A stretch of 64,000 nt of DNA from Periplaneta americana (taxonomy: Eukaryota > Arthropoda > Insecta > Blattodea > Blattidae): NCBI RefSeq assembly GCF_040183065.1, contig NC_091123.1, positions 109,590,821 to 109,654,820 of the forward strand. The letters run 5' to 3'. The notes beneath the pieces are model-generated. The model saw nothing but the letters and a program-made list of their open reading frames with translations. It searched no databases and had not been told where the DNA came from. Position 1 is the stretch's first letter; each line of letters starts with the position of its first letter. Positions 32,601 through 43,339 of the stretch are shown here, one piece after another. A program made the position numbers and the translations under genes.

Positions 32601-34070
32601 TAATGATAATAATAATAATAATAATAATAATGTTGATGCGGGGACTGACAGGTTGACCTTTCGGCATCCAATTCTAACTTACGAGAATATACTTATTTTG
32701 TCATGTTTGTGTTCATAATGTGAGCTGCCCTACGTAGAGTTCTCACGGCGTGTTTATTTCACTTGACACTTCGCCGGCAGAATATAGTCACAACACAACG
32801 AATACGGCCTTGATATTAGCAGGACGGGTTCGGTACAGCCACAATAAGGAACAACCTTTACACCAAAGTCCACACGTGGTGTTGATAGTTTTTTATCATA
32901 GCATGTCTCCATTCTCTGCTAGAATGGATTTAATTCGCAGTTTTACGTGGAACGTATCGAACTGTGATAGGCTTATCTTGTTCGCGGTTCACTTACCCTG
33001 CTGTAATGTCATCACCTGTCTGGCATGAAGTAGTGATTTTATTCGAAGTATCTGGGCGGTACCGTTCTATGGAATTTGCTGATTATTTATGACGTTGGTA
33101 GAATTGACATTATATTGATCAGCTTAACGTTTCGACCAAGTGTTATTCAGCGTTGAAGTTCAACATGGATGAGAAATGGATAACGAGTTTAGCCTAGAAT
33201 CCTTTATCAGGTACAGCGTTCTTTTGCGCGCCGTATACCTACGGCATTGGACCTACAGTTCTACTTCCCTTCCGCAGGAAGCTACGCTAAAGGTTTTATC
33301 GCCCTTTGAAATCTGTCTCCTTCTGTGGGATTTGAGTGTGTGAAACTAAGAACATTAGACCACTAGTACACCTGACTTAACTGACTAAAATAATGACATT
33401 CATATTTGCAAATAAGTTCTATCTATTAGTCCCTCGAGCAGAGGGGTAGAGCTGGGGATTGCCCTCGTACGTAGTCCTATTGGATGGGCCCATTGTAATA
33501 TCCGGTATGGAATGATGTGCAAACTGTAAGGCCCTCCGCGCTACAGATTCCTCCGCTGGCCACTCCTGAACTCCCCTGCAACCAGCATTATCTCTTGACC
33601 TTTCCGCGTAGGCATCTCCGCTGTCTCTCAACTCCAGTGGTACGAACTACCATAAGCCCCAGAAGAGAGCCCACGGTATATAGCACTACCACCGGCAACT
33701 AATGACCACATACCACGGTGTCCAAGTTCGCAGGCTGCCCGCAACCGACTCTACACTCTACATAGAAGCCTAGATCATAATATGATATTATATATTATAT
33801 ACCAGATTGCTCGGCCTTATAGGCTTTGACGGTAACAACGTTTGTTAGGTTTACTATGCTGCCATCTAGTTGTTACATAAGGAATCACGTCATAACTCCC
33901 ACTTGAATTGCATTAGCGACTGTACTGCTATCTCGTGTTCGTTTAGGGCGGACGGGTGGCGATCCTGGCGGTTGTTCTCTTCAAAGTGCTACCAATTTTA
34001 ACATAGGGATGAGCAATCTGTTATATGTGATCTGGGATAGAAGCAAGCCGAAATATGGGAAGTAAACGGA

Positions 34071-34072
<2 letters not shown>
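32601..34072. other. No gene recognised
   Basis: Starts with a short AAT array (about 32593-32632). 33410-33780 is GC-richer and looks like an unclassified repeat, with no A/B boxes or ends that I can define. Confidence 0.4.

Positions 34073-34120
<48 letters not shown>
34073..34120. repeat. (GAT)n microsatellite
   Basis: About 15 GAT units. Confidence 0.95.
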
Positions 34121-34121
<1 letters not shown>

Positions 34122-34437
34122 AGAGCGGAATGTATTTATGTTGCCGAAATGAGTCCGAAAACCAACGCCGAAAGTTACCCACCAGTTCTGCTTAAATTGG
34201 TTGAATAACTTTGTCCCAACCAAAATTTGACCCGCTCGCAATTGTAAGTTATCAAGTATTTTAATAATTTAATTGAACACTGGAGAAAGTGTTGTCTGCC
34301 AGCTATCGAACACAGTCTGTAGGAAAGCAAGTTCCACAATTCACAATGTAGTTCCGTATTATGATTGTAAATTATATGCATGTAGGTAATACCTAAACTA
34401 ACAGTAAAAGTGCATGAACCATAAAACAGAAAGAAGT
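34121..34437. other. Nothing recognised
   Basis: Spacer between the GAT array and a hAT element. Confidence 0.4.
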
Positions 34438-34445
34438 GTTACTAC

Positions 34446-35164
34446 TTCTAGAGATGAACAGCGATCGAGAAAGCAAGACTAACAGCGCCCGCAAAGCCGA
34501 AAACCCGCACGACAATGTTGTATATGTCGCGTCGACGTAAAGACTGCTTGTGAGTGTTTCGAGACGTCGAGATTGATCACTTCCGAAGTCCCGAACGTAA
34601 GCAGCCTTGAATCGCCACAGTTGTTTATACCTGACTGAACTTTTATCTACTTTGGCAACTGGTATATATGTATAAATAATCAAGTAGCCTATTTGAAACA
34701 TCATCTCTACCTTTCAGTGTATAATAATCCGTTCTCCAGTCTTTATTTAATTACTAAGCCATTATTAAAAGACTAGGAATTTTCTTTTTATATGTTTGAG
34801 ATCAATGTGCAATCTCAAGTAAAAAATATATTAACGTTATATTTTATGTCTCTTGGAAATGCAAATTTATTTGAAAATTGTTGTTTTTCTATTTATATAA
34901 CCATAGGTAATATATAATAGAAGCAGAACATTGTGATAACTAAGATACTGTTCTGTTTTGTCTTTTTGTCTCATTTAAACATTTATGTTATTTATTTCAA
35001 TGATGTATGTTATTCAAAGTTACGAAATCTTTCCACGCCGACCAAATGCTATTTCGAGAATGATTAGCGAGACTCGAAGCGCACGAGAATGATGAGACGA
35101 GACTCGAAAGACAAATGCAGCGAACACAGCGTGCGAGAGCAGCTGTTAGTATTGTTCATTTCTA
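34446..35164. mobile_element. Non-autonomous hAT-type element
   Basis: An 8-bp direct duplication GTTACTAC flanks it (34438-34445 and 35165-35172). The ends are related inverted sequences, TTCTAGAGATGAACA at the left and the complement of TAGAAATGAACAA at the right, with three extra bases on the left. The TAGAGATG-type terminus and 8-bp duplication fit hAT. The interior has a repeated GCGAGACTCGAA motif and no transposase. Confidence 0.75.
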
Positions 35165-35172
35165 GTTACTAC

Positions 35173-36076
35173 AGTACCATTTTTAGCTACTCAGCAAATT
35201 GCAAGCAGGCCGTTTAGAGTCAACGATCATCGCTCCGCCTGCGAATCATAGTGGATCAACTGTCTTGTATTTCATAAAAAATGCTGGAAATATTTTTTGC
35301 ATATAAGTATAACTGTCACTTCCTTGGAATGTTAAAATTTACACCAAGGATGTATTAGGAAATTCTGAAAGAATTTTTACGCCTAACAATGTTTTCTCTT
35401 TCTCTTGAAGTACACAGGTTCAGATCACACGTCAAGGGATCGTAAGAGTAATTTCCGTTTTCATCTTCTATCCTGTTAGCACCCAACGTAGCCCTTTCAG
35501 TTCTTCTTTTTGTCTAAAATATACTCTTTGCTTTCAGTTTTAATTAGTCCTTTATATTGTTGGGAATATAAATTACAGGGAATTTCTTATGAAATAATCG
35601 TATTATTCTTGCCCACAGTAACTCAGTTTTTACATAACAACGATAGCTACATGATAAGGTAGTCGTTAGTTTAATACATACCGTACTCTCGGCATTATCA
35701 TACCCAAAACTCATTTTCAAAATCCACCAAATTGTTTTTGTCGCCGAAGTGACACGAAATGTGGTTCATCTGAACTTGAAGCACTTGTGGCTTAATAATA
35801 TGCCGATTATCCTTAGATATAGGCCCTATTATCCATCATACATGCTTTATATCGAAAGATGTGCCGCGTGTTTCCCGGACGGAGAAGGGATAGTCCGTTT
35901 GCAGACTGTTTCGAAGTTCAAAAATTACACTGAATATGCATAATGTTGCCTTCAAAACTTGTACTAGGTATATTCCATTTCTTTTAAAATAATATCCTTG
36001 GTTAGTAAAGTACTGATTGGAACCGGACCATTTCATGTGCCCCCCTCTGCAGTGCTTCAGTGTTTATCTAATTGTA

Positions 36077-36077
<1 letters not shown>
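35173..36077. other. Nothing recognised
   Basis: No motif in the short open frames on either strand. Confidence 0.4.

Positions 36078-36134
<57 letters not shown>
36078..36134. repeat. (AAT)n microsatellite
   Basis: About 18 AAT units. Confidence 0.95.
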
Positions 36135-36885
36135 CACTATCCTCCTTTTCCAATGACAAATTATTTACTTTTGTCAAGCGTTACAAAATTCTACAGCAGG
36201 CATGTGCATTATGTTTCCTCGCGGGCACTGTATACGCCACCCCTTCATTCTCCCTCCACAAATATTCTACTTCTCTGCGTGTATGTACATTAAGCAAAAG
36301 TTGAACTTGGTACCGTAGCGTTCTAATCATGGATGTGCAAAGTAGTGTAATATGGCGAACAAATAGTAGGTTTCGTTTTAATTTCCAGGAAGCAGATAAC
36401 GGGATAATTTTGTTATTATGAATAAAGGTAAATCTCAATGCCTCAACTGTTCAGTTGAGATTTTGATAAAACATTATAATATCAGACGGCACTTCGATCT
36501 TGAACATACGAAGGATTTTGGAAAACATAGATAAAAGTATAGGTGGGATTGTTAAAAATGGTTTATATTAATAAAATAGTTGTTACATGGGATAAAGCAA
36601 TATCTTCTGTTAATTCTAGTTGTTGTGCAGGTTGAAATAGTGAGAAATTTTTCATAATCTTCAAGAATAATTTGTTAAATGAAAAAGCCAACGCACAATC
36701 ACTACTAGTTCGATCAATTTATCGCGTATCGAACACATAGGCGAGTCATAGAGAACAATACCCTTTTTCAAATCTCAGCTAAAATCGACATGGAATTGTA
36801 TGAATTATTACCTAATGAAAAGTCTCTTAACTTACATAATTTCACAGGTAAGATGCCTTTGAATTCACGTTTGTCTGTGAACAAT
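36135..36885. other. No gene recognised; possible decayed LINE upstream part
   Basis: The last 150 bp may be upstream sequence of the LINE beginning at 36890, but no motif is readable. Confidence 0.3.
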
Positions 36886-36889
36886 TTTT

Positions 36890-37602
36890 TTCTAAAATGA
36901 ACCTGATGAAAAATATTGCGCCTAGGCGTAACGCGTGCGTCCGCTTCATTTGTAATGTTCGATACTATGATCATATCTCACCTTCTTTCGAGAAGTTATC
37001 ATGGCTTAGGTTACATGAGAGGAGAAATCTGCACTCACTTTCTCTCTTATATCGAATAATGCACACTTCATCCCCCTATTATTTATTCGCTCGTTTTCAT
37101 ACTCTCTCCCGCTATCATAATATTATTACTCTATCACAACGCGATAACACGCTAGGAATTCCACTTTATGCATCATCTCTGTATCCTCATCTTTCATTGT
37201 TGCTACCTCTCGTCACTGGAACTCTCTGCCGCCTGAAGTCAAGGGCTGCCGAACATTGAAATCTTTCATTTTGAATCTTGCGTACACTACTTTTAACACT
37301 TGAATATAATCAAATCGAAGTTAGAAAATTATCTTATGATGAATTGCCAAACTAACTTACTATTATGACAAGTGTATTGCATGTTATCACGTATTCACAT
37401 TTTTTTCTGTTCTAGTGATATTTAACTTATTTTATATTTTTGTTTTCATATTGTCCGATAATGGTATATCTATAATGTGATAAGTTGAGCTATATATAAT
37501 CATAATTTTCCTTACTGTGTGTACTTAAAAATATTGTATTCATTGTATGCTTTGTACTGCACTATTTTATTAATACTATTGGTATTATTATTATTTCTAT
37601 TC

Positions 37603-37652
<50 letters not shown>

Positions 37653-37924
37653 CAATAATTGGATTAATTTTTATACTTTGTATGTCTCTTGTATTTTGAC
37701 CTGCTGTTCACATTTTATTATGCTTTCTCCTTTTTCTGTATGTTATATATTATGTCTGATTTCTACTTACTTGTTATTTACATTTTATTATTATTATCTT
37801 ATTCAGTTTTGTGTGTAAAATTGTAGTGTACTTTGTAAATTTCTAGTGTTTTTTGTAACGCAGTTTTACTCCTGGTTGAGTGTTAGAGAAGGCCGTATGG
37901 CCTTAACTCTGCCAGGTTAAATAA

Positions 37925-37976
<52 letters not shown>
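36890..37976 (+). pseudogene. CR1/Jockey-group LINE 3' end
   Basis: The plus-strand frame 36897-37259 encodes the C terminus: RRNACVRFICNVRYYDHISP, SFEKLSWLRLHERRNLHSLS and LLYRIMHTSSPYYLFARFH. After a frameshift near 37215 it continues as HWNSLPPEVKGCRTLKSFIL. About 640 bp of 3' UTR follows, ending in the hairpin AAGGCCGTATGGCCTT, then CTCTGCCAGGTTAAATAAAT and an (ATT)n tail (37926-37976). An internal ATT array lies at 37608-37652. The clade assignment comes from the WNSLP-EVR ending. Confidence 0.8.
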
Positions 37977-37977
<1 letters not shown>

Positions 37978-38359
37978 ATGTATAACATTCTATCATCTCG
38001 TAACTGCTTTACGTTTATGTACTAGTAATAGTATTCATCCTAATATAGACAAACTCGTTCTGATCAAACAACATAAGCGATCTAGAACTTGTAAATGATT
38101 ATTTATAACGAGTGCTAAGCCATAGTGACCATATGAATGTCTATATTGCGTATTTGACTTGATCTGAAATGTTTAATGTAGTGGCATGTCACATTATAGT
38201 TCTGTACATCCCTAAGCGGAAGAAAAGCCAAGTTCATGTACAGCTGTCAAAAAAAAAGTGGCCGCACTCGTGAACAGCGAATATTTTCAAAGTCCACTTC
38301 GGGTCGCGGCGATGTTACACGATGCATGTGCTTGTACAAGCAGTTCCGGAACTATGGAA
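37977..38359. other. Nothing recognised
   Basis: AT-rich spacer. Confidence 0.4.
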
Positions 38360-38377
38360 GTGTTCCATATCTGCTCC

Positions 38378-38441
38378 TCGCAGACCAGCGGTAGAGTGCT
38401 TGTTTAATGATTCAAAGGTTGTGGGTTCGCGCCTTCTTCAA
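38378..38441 (+). pseudogene. tRNA-like sequence (A and B boxes)
   Basis: ACCAGCGGTAGAGTGC (A box) and GGTTGTGGGTTCGCGCC (B box) are about 25 nt apart. Stems are poor. It points rightward into the hairpin minisatellite and could be a SINE head. Confidence 0.45.
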
Positions 38442-38617
38442 ATTTTCATTTTATTTTTTAATCGTTCTTTAGCGATGTAAATGATATTCAAATTATCATT
38501 TATATCCAGTTATCGTTCTTGATGGATATCACGTTATTTATATTTTGTTATCGTTCTTTAGGGATATGAATAAAATTCAAGTCATCATTTGTATTCTGTT
38601 ATCGTTTTATAACGATA

Positions 38618-38619
<2 letters not shown>

Positions 38620-38701
<82 letters not shown>
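38620..38701. repeat. Palindromic (AAT)n(ATT)n microsatellite
   Basis: About 15 AAT units run directly into about 12 ATT units, giving an almost perfect inverted repeat with no spacer. Confidence 0.93.
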
Positions 38702-39215
38702 GTATCTCCAGTGGGGGTTAGCCCTATTTTACATATGTATGTTAGGGCTATAGTTTTATACACAAAACAGATAAGCATAAAGAGAAATGGAAAAGAAAAT
38801 TAAATTAGCTTACGCGATGTAAACAAAACATAAACAATCCGTAAATTAAGCATTGCGATAGCAAAACAAATATCAGTTATCAATTTGAAACATACAAAAA
38901 CATTAACAACACACATACGTAACACTTCTATAACACAAATATGCAGCTTTCCATACCATACATCATAAATTAATACAAAATAGTCACACAAACACAATCA
39001 AACTATAATTACGACATTGCGACGACATCAAGCATCCCATAACTGACTCACATACATAACAAATCAAGCATCCGTTGCAACACATACACTTCAACACAGT
39101 AACCACACTTTTAAAAGTTACAAATTTGGCTCCAAGAAGAATAAATAGGACACTGTTACTAATTACTATTCTTCTAAAATTTCTTAAATACATCTGTAAT
39201 AAATCTGTGAAATTC
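38627..39215 (-). mobile_element. LINE 3'-UTR fragment with 14-bp target duplication
   Basis: CGATATGAATAATA is duplicated at 38613-38626 and 39216-39229. On the minus strand the insert ends with a hairpin (TAGCCCTAACAT ... ATAGGGCTA), then ACCCCACTGGAGATACAATA and an AAT/ATT tail, a typical LINE 3' end. The two minus-strand open frames (38800-38997 and 38984-39193) have no recognisable domain. Confidence 0.65.
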
Positions 39216-39280
39216 CGATATGAATAATATTCACGTTTTTTATATTGTTATCGTTCTTTAGCGATATAAATAATATTCAA

Positions 39281-39915
39281 TAGTACACCAATGTATATGC
39301 GGAGAGACTGTGGATTCCTTTGGACATCATGCCTTAAGCTGTGCCAGAAGTAAAAGTCGCATTCCTAGGCATTCTGCTATTAATAACATCATTAGTAGAT
39401 CTTTAACCTCCTGTGACATTCCAACTCTTCTTGAACCATCTGGTATTAGCCGGTCGGATGGTAAACGACCTGACGGCTTGACATTAATTCCTTGGTCCAA
39501 AGGTAAATCTCTCATCTGGGATTTTACATGTGTAGATACATTAGCCCTTTCCCATTTAAAATCTTCTGTCAATTGTGCCGGATCTGCTGCTGAATCCGCT
39601 TATCATGCTAAACGACGCAAATATGAACATTTAACATCAAATTACATCTTCGTCGCTTTTGCAGTTGAGACCTTTGGTCCGTGGTGTAGAGACGCTAAAG
39701 ATCTACTCACCCAAATTGGTACACGCCTACTGTCCCGTACCGGCGATCCTAGATGCATCAATTTCCTTCGTCAACGCATTGGAATAGCGGTTCAGCGAGG
39801 GAATGCTGCCTCCATCCTGGGATCATTTCCTAACTCTATTTCGTTAGAAGATATCTTTCTCATTTAATATGTAGCGTACCTGCTTGAGCACGGGTAGAAA
39901 GTTCACAAGAACAAA
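39281..39915 (+). pseudogene. Retroelement C-terminal fragment: CCHC-like finger plus restriction-like endonuclease domain
   Basis: Open from about 39289 to 39867 (GTG at 39310 is not a real start). Order: CICGETVDSFGHHALSC, a zinc-finger-like C-x-C-x(n)-H-x4-C. Next is SDGKRPDGLTLIPWSKGKSL-IWDF, giving RPD with a D about 16 residues on, the PD-(D/E)xK spacing used by restriction-like endonucleases of R2-type LINEs. The conserved tail is RTGDPRCINFLRQRIGIAVQ and RGNAASILGSF. RT is absent (5'-truncated). An 8-bp duplication ATATTCAA (39273-39280, 39916-39923) defines the insert. About 190 codons are uninterrupted, so it is a young copy or constrained. LINE placement is inference from domain order. 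Confidence 0.65.
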
Positions 39916-40265
39916 ATATTCAAGTTATCATTTACCCTATATTCTGTTTTCCTTCATTAGCATTATAAAATAATATTCAAGTTATTTATATTGTTATTGT
40001 TCTTTCGCAATATAAATAATCTGTATTTTATATAGGTAATTATTATAACACAAATAAACATCTTTCTTTGTAAAATAGGTTACTTTATTTAGATAATTAA
40101 ACACGTATTATATAATATCTTATATTAATTAAACAAACCGATATTTATCATTTATATTGTGTTATCGTTCTTTAGTGATACTGTATAAATAATATTCAAG
40201 TTATTTATATTGTAATCGTTCTTTAGCGATATAAATAACATAAATTTAATATTAGGTTTGGAAAA

Positions 40266-40340
40266 ATCCAGTTGCATAATACTGCTATTAGTTTTTCTTT
40301 TTGTATTATTACATTATACTATCTTGAACCAGAATAAAAT
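40266..40340. other. Short spacer
   Basis: AT-rich, no feature. Confidence 0.4.
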
Positions 40341-40347
40341 GAAAAGG

Positions 40348-40419
40348 AGTGACGAGGAATTGAACCTGAGACGTTGACATCTAAATTCCGACGTTCGTCC
40401 GCTGAGCTATGAGGGCAAA
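40348..40419 (-). pseudogene. tRNA-like sequence (A and B boxes)
   Basis: On the minus strand: TAGCTCAGCGGACGAACG (A box) and CAGGTTCAATTCC (B box), about 35 nt apart, preceded by TGCCCTCA. It points leftward, toward the hairpin minisatellite, opposite to the tRNA-like sequence at 38378. Probably a SINE head. Confidence 0.5.
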
Positions 40420-40759
40420 AGTGTGGAAACATTTTCGGAAAAATTGGCCCAATAACACTCTAAGATTTTCTGATGATTCGTAGAAGCTAGTCCAGGATGC
40501 GGGGGGCAAAGGCTAATTGAGATTTCCCGATCTCTGATAGGGTCAAACATCCTGATAGAATTAATATTTAACCCTTGCCGTGACTTTCGGTGAAGTCCGG
40601 AGGGCCCAATTAGTCAAATCCACTCTCCTCATCTTCACGCTTGGGCCCCCTGGAATTTAATAAGATGCGAAAGAGATAGTGGTGTGCGGAAAGCAACGGG
40701 ATGTTACCGCATTTAGGCCTATCCTTCCCAAGAAAAACTGCAAACATGAACAAAGGAAG
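40420..40759. other. Nothing recognised
   Basis: No motif. Confidence 0.4.
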
Positions 40760-41195
40760 CTTTAAATAGAAGAAGAAGGATCTTCTGCGGACCTCTGGAA
40801 AAAGAACTAAGGAAGAGACTAGTGAAGTGCTTTGTGTGGAGTGTGGCATTGTATGGGGAAGGAACATGGACATTACGACGAAATGAAGAGAAACGAATTG
40901 AAGCATTTGAAATGTGGATGTGGAGAAGAACGATGCGTGTGAAGTGGACAGATAGAATAAGAAATAAAATTGTGTTTGAAAAAGTGAGTGAAGAAAGAAT
41001 GATGCTGAAACTGATTAGAAAGATAAAAAGTAACTGGTTGGGTCTCTGGTTGAAAAGAATAATAGACGACATTAGGATATGTGGATCATATGCGGAGACT
41101 AAGAGGAAGGCAGAAAATAGGAAAGATTGGAGATTGCTGGGTTTGCAATGAAAGACCTGCCCATGGACAGAACACTTATGTATGTATGTTCAGAA
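40760..41195 (+). pseudogene. RTE-2 LINE C-terminal pseudogene
   Basis: The plus-strand frame 40822-41151 encodes KCFVWSVALYGEGTWTLRRN, EEKRIEAFEMWMWRRTMRVK, WTDRIRNKIVFEKVSEERMM and LKLIRKIKSNWLGLWLKRII, with a deletion relative to other copies after LKR. The tail is TATGTATGTATG (41180-41190). It starts just after the conserved RSIFCGPLEKELRKRL region (40775-40820, frameshifted). Confidence 0.88.
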
Positions 41196-41588
41196 TGCCT
41201 GGAATATCGTGTCTAAAAACAGTCGCTATTTGCATAGACTAGTCAATTCCATGCCCACTCGACTGCAAGATGATCGAGATAAGAGGAAGATAGACTAAAT
41301 ATTGAATTATGGCTTTTTGTTTTGTTTTTTGAACGCTTAATTGTTTGAATGTTTAAGGCCGACGCCAGTAAATTTGTTTTGTTTATGTCACGAAAGATAT
41401 TTTTATTGAGAATAAAATCTTTTTTCTTTCCATTTGCAGCCACAATATCATAATGATAAAGTCATGGCGTAATATATTAATGAACCTGATGTTAATTACT
41501 AAAATAATCGTAAAAGAAAAAGGAGCCATTATGTATAGTTTGTCTGTCTCAAAAACAGAACAAAAAAGAACATAAAAAGCACGTGGTT
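41196..41588. other. Nothing recognised
   Basis: AT-rich; no motifs. Confidence 0.4.
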
Positions 41589-41655
41589 GTAGTCGAACGC
41601 AGGACCTCATGAATAAGAGGCCTGAACGCTACCATTATGCTATCGATAACACACA
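41589..41655 (-). pseudogene. tRNA-like sequence
   Basis: On the minus strand: A-box-like TAGCATAATGGTAGCG and B box GCGTTCGACTAC, with a CCTC/GAGG anticodon-like stem between. Incomplete acceptor. Probable SINE remnant. Confidence 0.4.
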
Positions 41656-42545
41656 AAATACTTCAATTATAACTGTAGATATCAGGCAACGTGGTCCAAC
41701 AACATGTAACATCGCCTGTCTCCGAATTGTAGCGAAGATACCCGAAGGGAACTTTGTTCCAGGAGAGCGGCCACTTTTTCTTTTGACAGCTGTACAGTAG
41801 TTATCCGTTTATGTAAATGCAGCAGCTACGTCCGAAATATTGTGTAAGGAGTGAAGTCGATCATTTTTACCTCCGTCCCTTATGCCCATGCTTGTTCTAT
41901 AGTTTCTTCTCTCTTGGTGTCAGTAGTTCAAAATGAGCTGAAGTAATGTGTATTCATTTATTCCTGCGACGTGATATGTCAAATTGCAATGTAACTTATT
42001 TTGTACTCTTAATAAAATGCATCTAATTAATCAACTGTATCTCATTTCTGCACTGTTTCTTCAGGGCCCAAGTTTCTACAGCTTTAAAATATTGATGAAA
42101 ATTCTAAAATGTTGATGTTGTATACTATGTCTTTTTAATTTGGTTGGACTTGGAAATTTGTTTTAACATTCTCACCATTTGCAGAAATTTAATTATATTG
42201 ATCTTAAAATCTTGTTCACCTTCAAACGGCATTATGACATCACGCCATCTGAAGTGCTGTGATCTAATAGTAGATAAAATGCCCATCTTTTTTCAAGAGT
42301 GTCTTCCTTATTATATAGTCTACGTAATTCAGCATCTATGCTAATTATGGTCAATTTTCCTATTAAATTCTTGTTTCTTGTTACATGTTCCAGAAAAGCC
42401 AATTTCATGTCGAAAATTTCTACATCGTGTGTTACATATTCAACAAATTTTTACTCGTCTACTTCTCACGAACTTTGAAAATATTTTTAGAAGGAATATT
42501 TCTGAGTAGCTTCGAAATTAATCTAATTGCCTTATTTTTGGCAAT
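41656..42545. other. Nothing recognised
   Basis: Mixed AT-rich sequence without credible coding potential. Confidence 0.4.
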
Positions 42546-42548
42546 CAT

Positions 42549-42850
42549 AACCCAGCGAGTTGGCTCATGTGTATCGCATGGGACTCGCATTCGGGAGGTC
42601 CGTGGTTCGATTCTCGAACCGACCAAGCTGAGTGTGGTTTTTCCGTGGTTTTCCACAGTTACTTAGCCAAATGCTGGGTTGAAATTTTCATTGCCACTGT
42701 TCATTTTCCCTTCCCCTGCCATGTAGAAAAAGAATTTAGATTTCCATATCATATCATATCATATCATATCATATCATATCATATCATATATCATATCATA
42801 TCATATATCATATCATATCATATCATATATCATATCATATCATTCATCTT
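42549..42850 (+). mobile_element. SINE-D with (ATATC)n tail
   Basis: tRNA-like head: GCGAGTTGGCTCATGTG (A-box region) and GTGGTTCGATTCTCG (B box). The body has GTGTGGTTTTTCCGTGGTTT, then AAATGCTGGGTTGAAATTTT. The tail is an (ATATC)n array with occasional deletions (about 42743-42842). No clean target duplication recognised. Confidence 0.8.
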
Positions 42851-43237
42851 TCTCATCTCATTCAATGGACATATTCAGGTCAAGACGCATGTCTTCATCT
42901 GCTTACGAGAGGGGACTTCCTTTCTACAATCGTTCCTGACTTCCCAGCATTCCGCAATATCTCTGCCAGGATTCATTCTTTAAGAGCACTTCCAAGGGCG
43001 CTTCGACACCTTGGAAGGGCCGTTGGAATGGATCCTGTGCTGCTTGGTCATCTTGGCGGTGTGAACTTAGAGCGAGGGAGGGTAGGAGGCCCCCATTGGG
43101 TGAGCGGGTGAAAGGTCACATGCGGCCGGTGGGCTGGTACACCCTCCTCTTCATTCATCCAATACATTTCGGGGTGCACGATAGGCCTCAGTATGACCGA
43201 CATGCAAAGGGTCGTCCTAACCCGCCCGTAGCCATCG
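42851..43237. other. Nothing recognised; GC-richer in the middle
   Basis: 43000-43160 is GC-rich relative to its surroundings but carries no motif that I can identify. Confidence 0.35.
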
Positions 43238-43262
43238 TAACCTAACCTAACCTAACCTAACC
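43238..43262. repeat. Interstitial telomere-like repeat (CCTAA)4
   Basis: TAA followed by four CCTAA units and CC. CCTAA/TTAGG is the canonical insect telomere repeat. Confidence 0.85.
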
Positions 43263-43267
43263 TTTGG

Positions 43268-43269
43268 CA

Positions 43270-43337
<68 letters not shown>
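43268..43337. repeat. (ATT)n microsatellite
   Basis: About 23 ATT units. Confidence 0.96.

Positions 43338-43339
<2 letters not shown>

Larger units (their letters stand above)
38455..40265. repeat. Hairpin minisatellite interrupted by two retroelements
   Basis: Units of about 46-57 bp built on GTTATCGTTCTTTAGCGATA, then TAAATAATATTCAAG and a TTATTTATATT or ATCATTTGTATTCT filler. TATCG and CGATA in each unit can pair around an 8-nt loop. Units are present at 38455-38626, 39216-39280, 39916-40025 and 40140-40260. The gaps are a minus-strand LINE fragment and an endonuclease-encoding retroelement fragment, each with target duplications drawn from the unit. Confidence 0.75.

Noticed and set aside
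33410-33780. GC-rich block as a structural RNA or SINE
   Set aside because: No A/B boxes, no rRNA or snRNA signature and no definable ends.
42743-42842. CRISPR-like array from the regular (ATATC)n spacing
   Set aside because: A simple SINE tail microsatellite without spacers, in a eukaryotic context.
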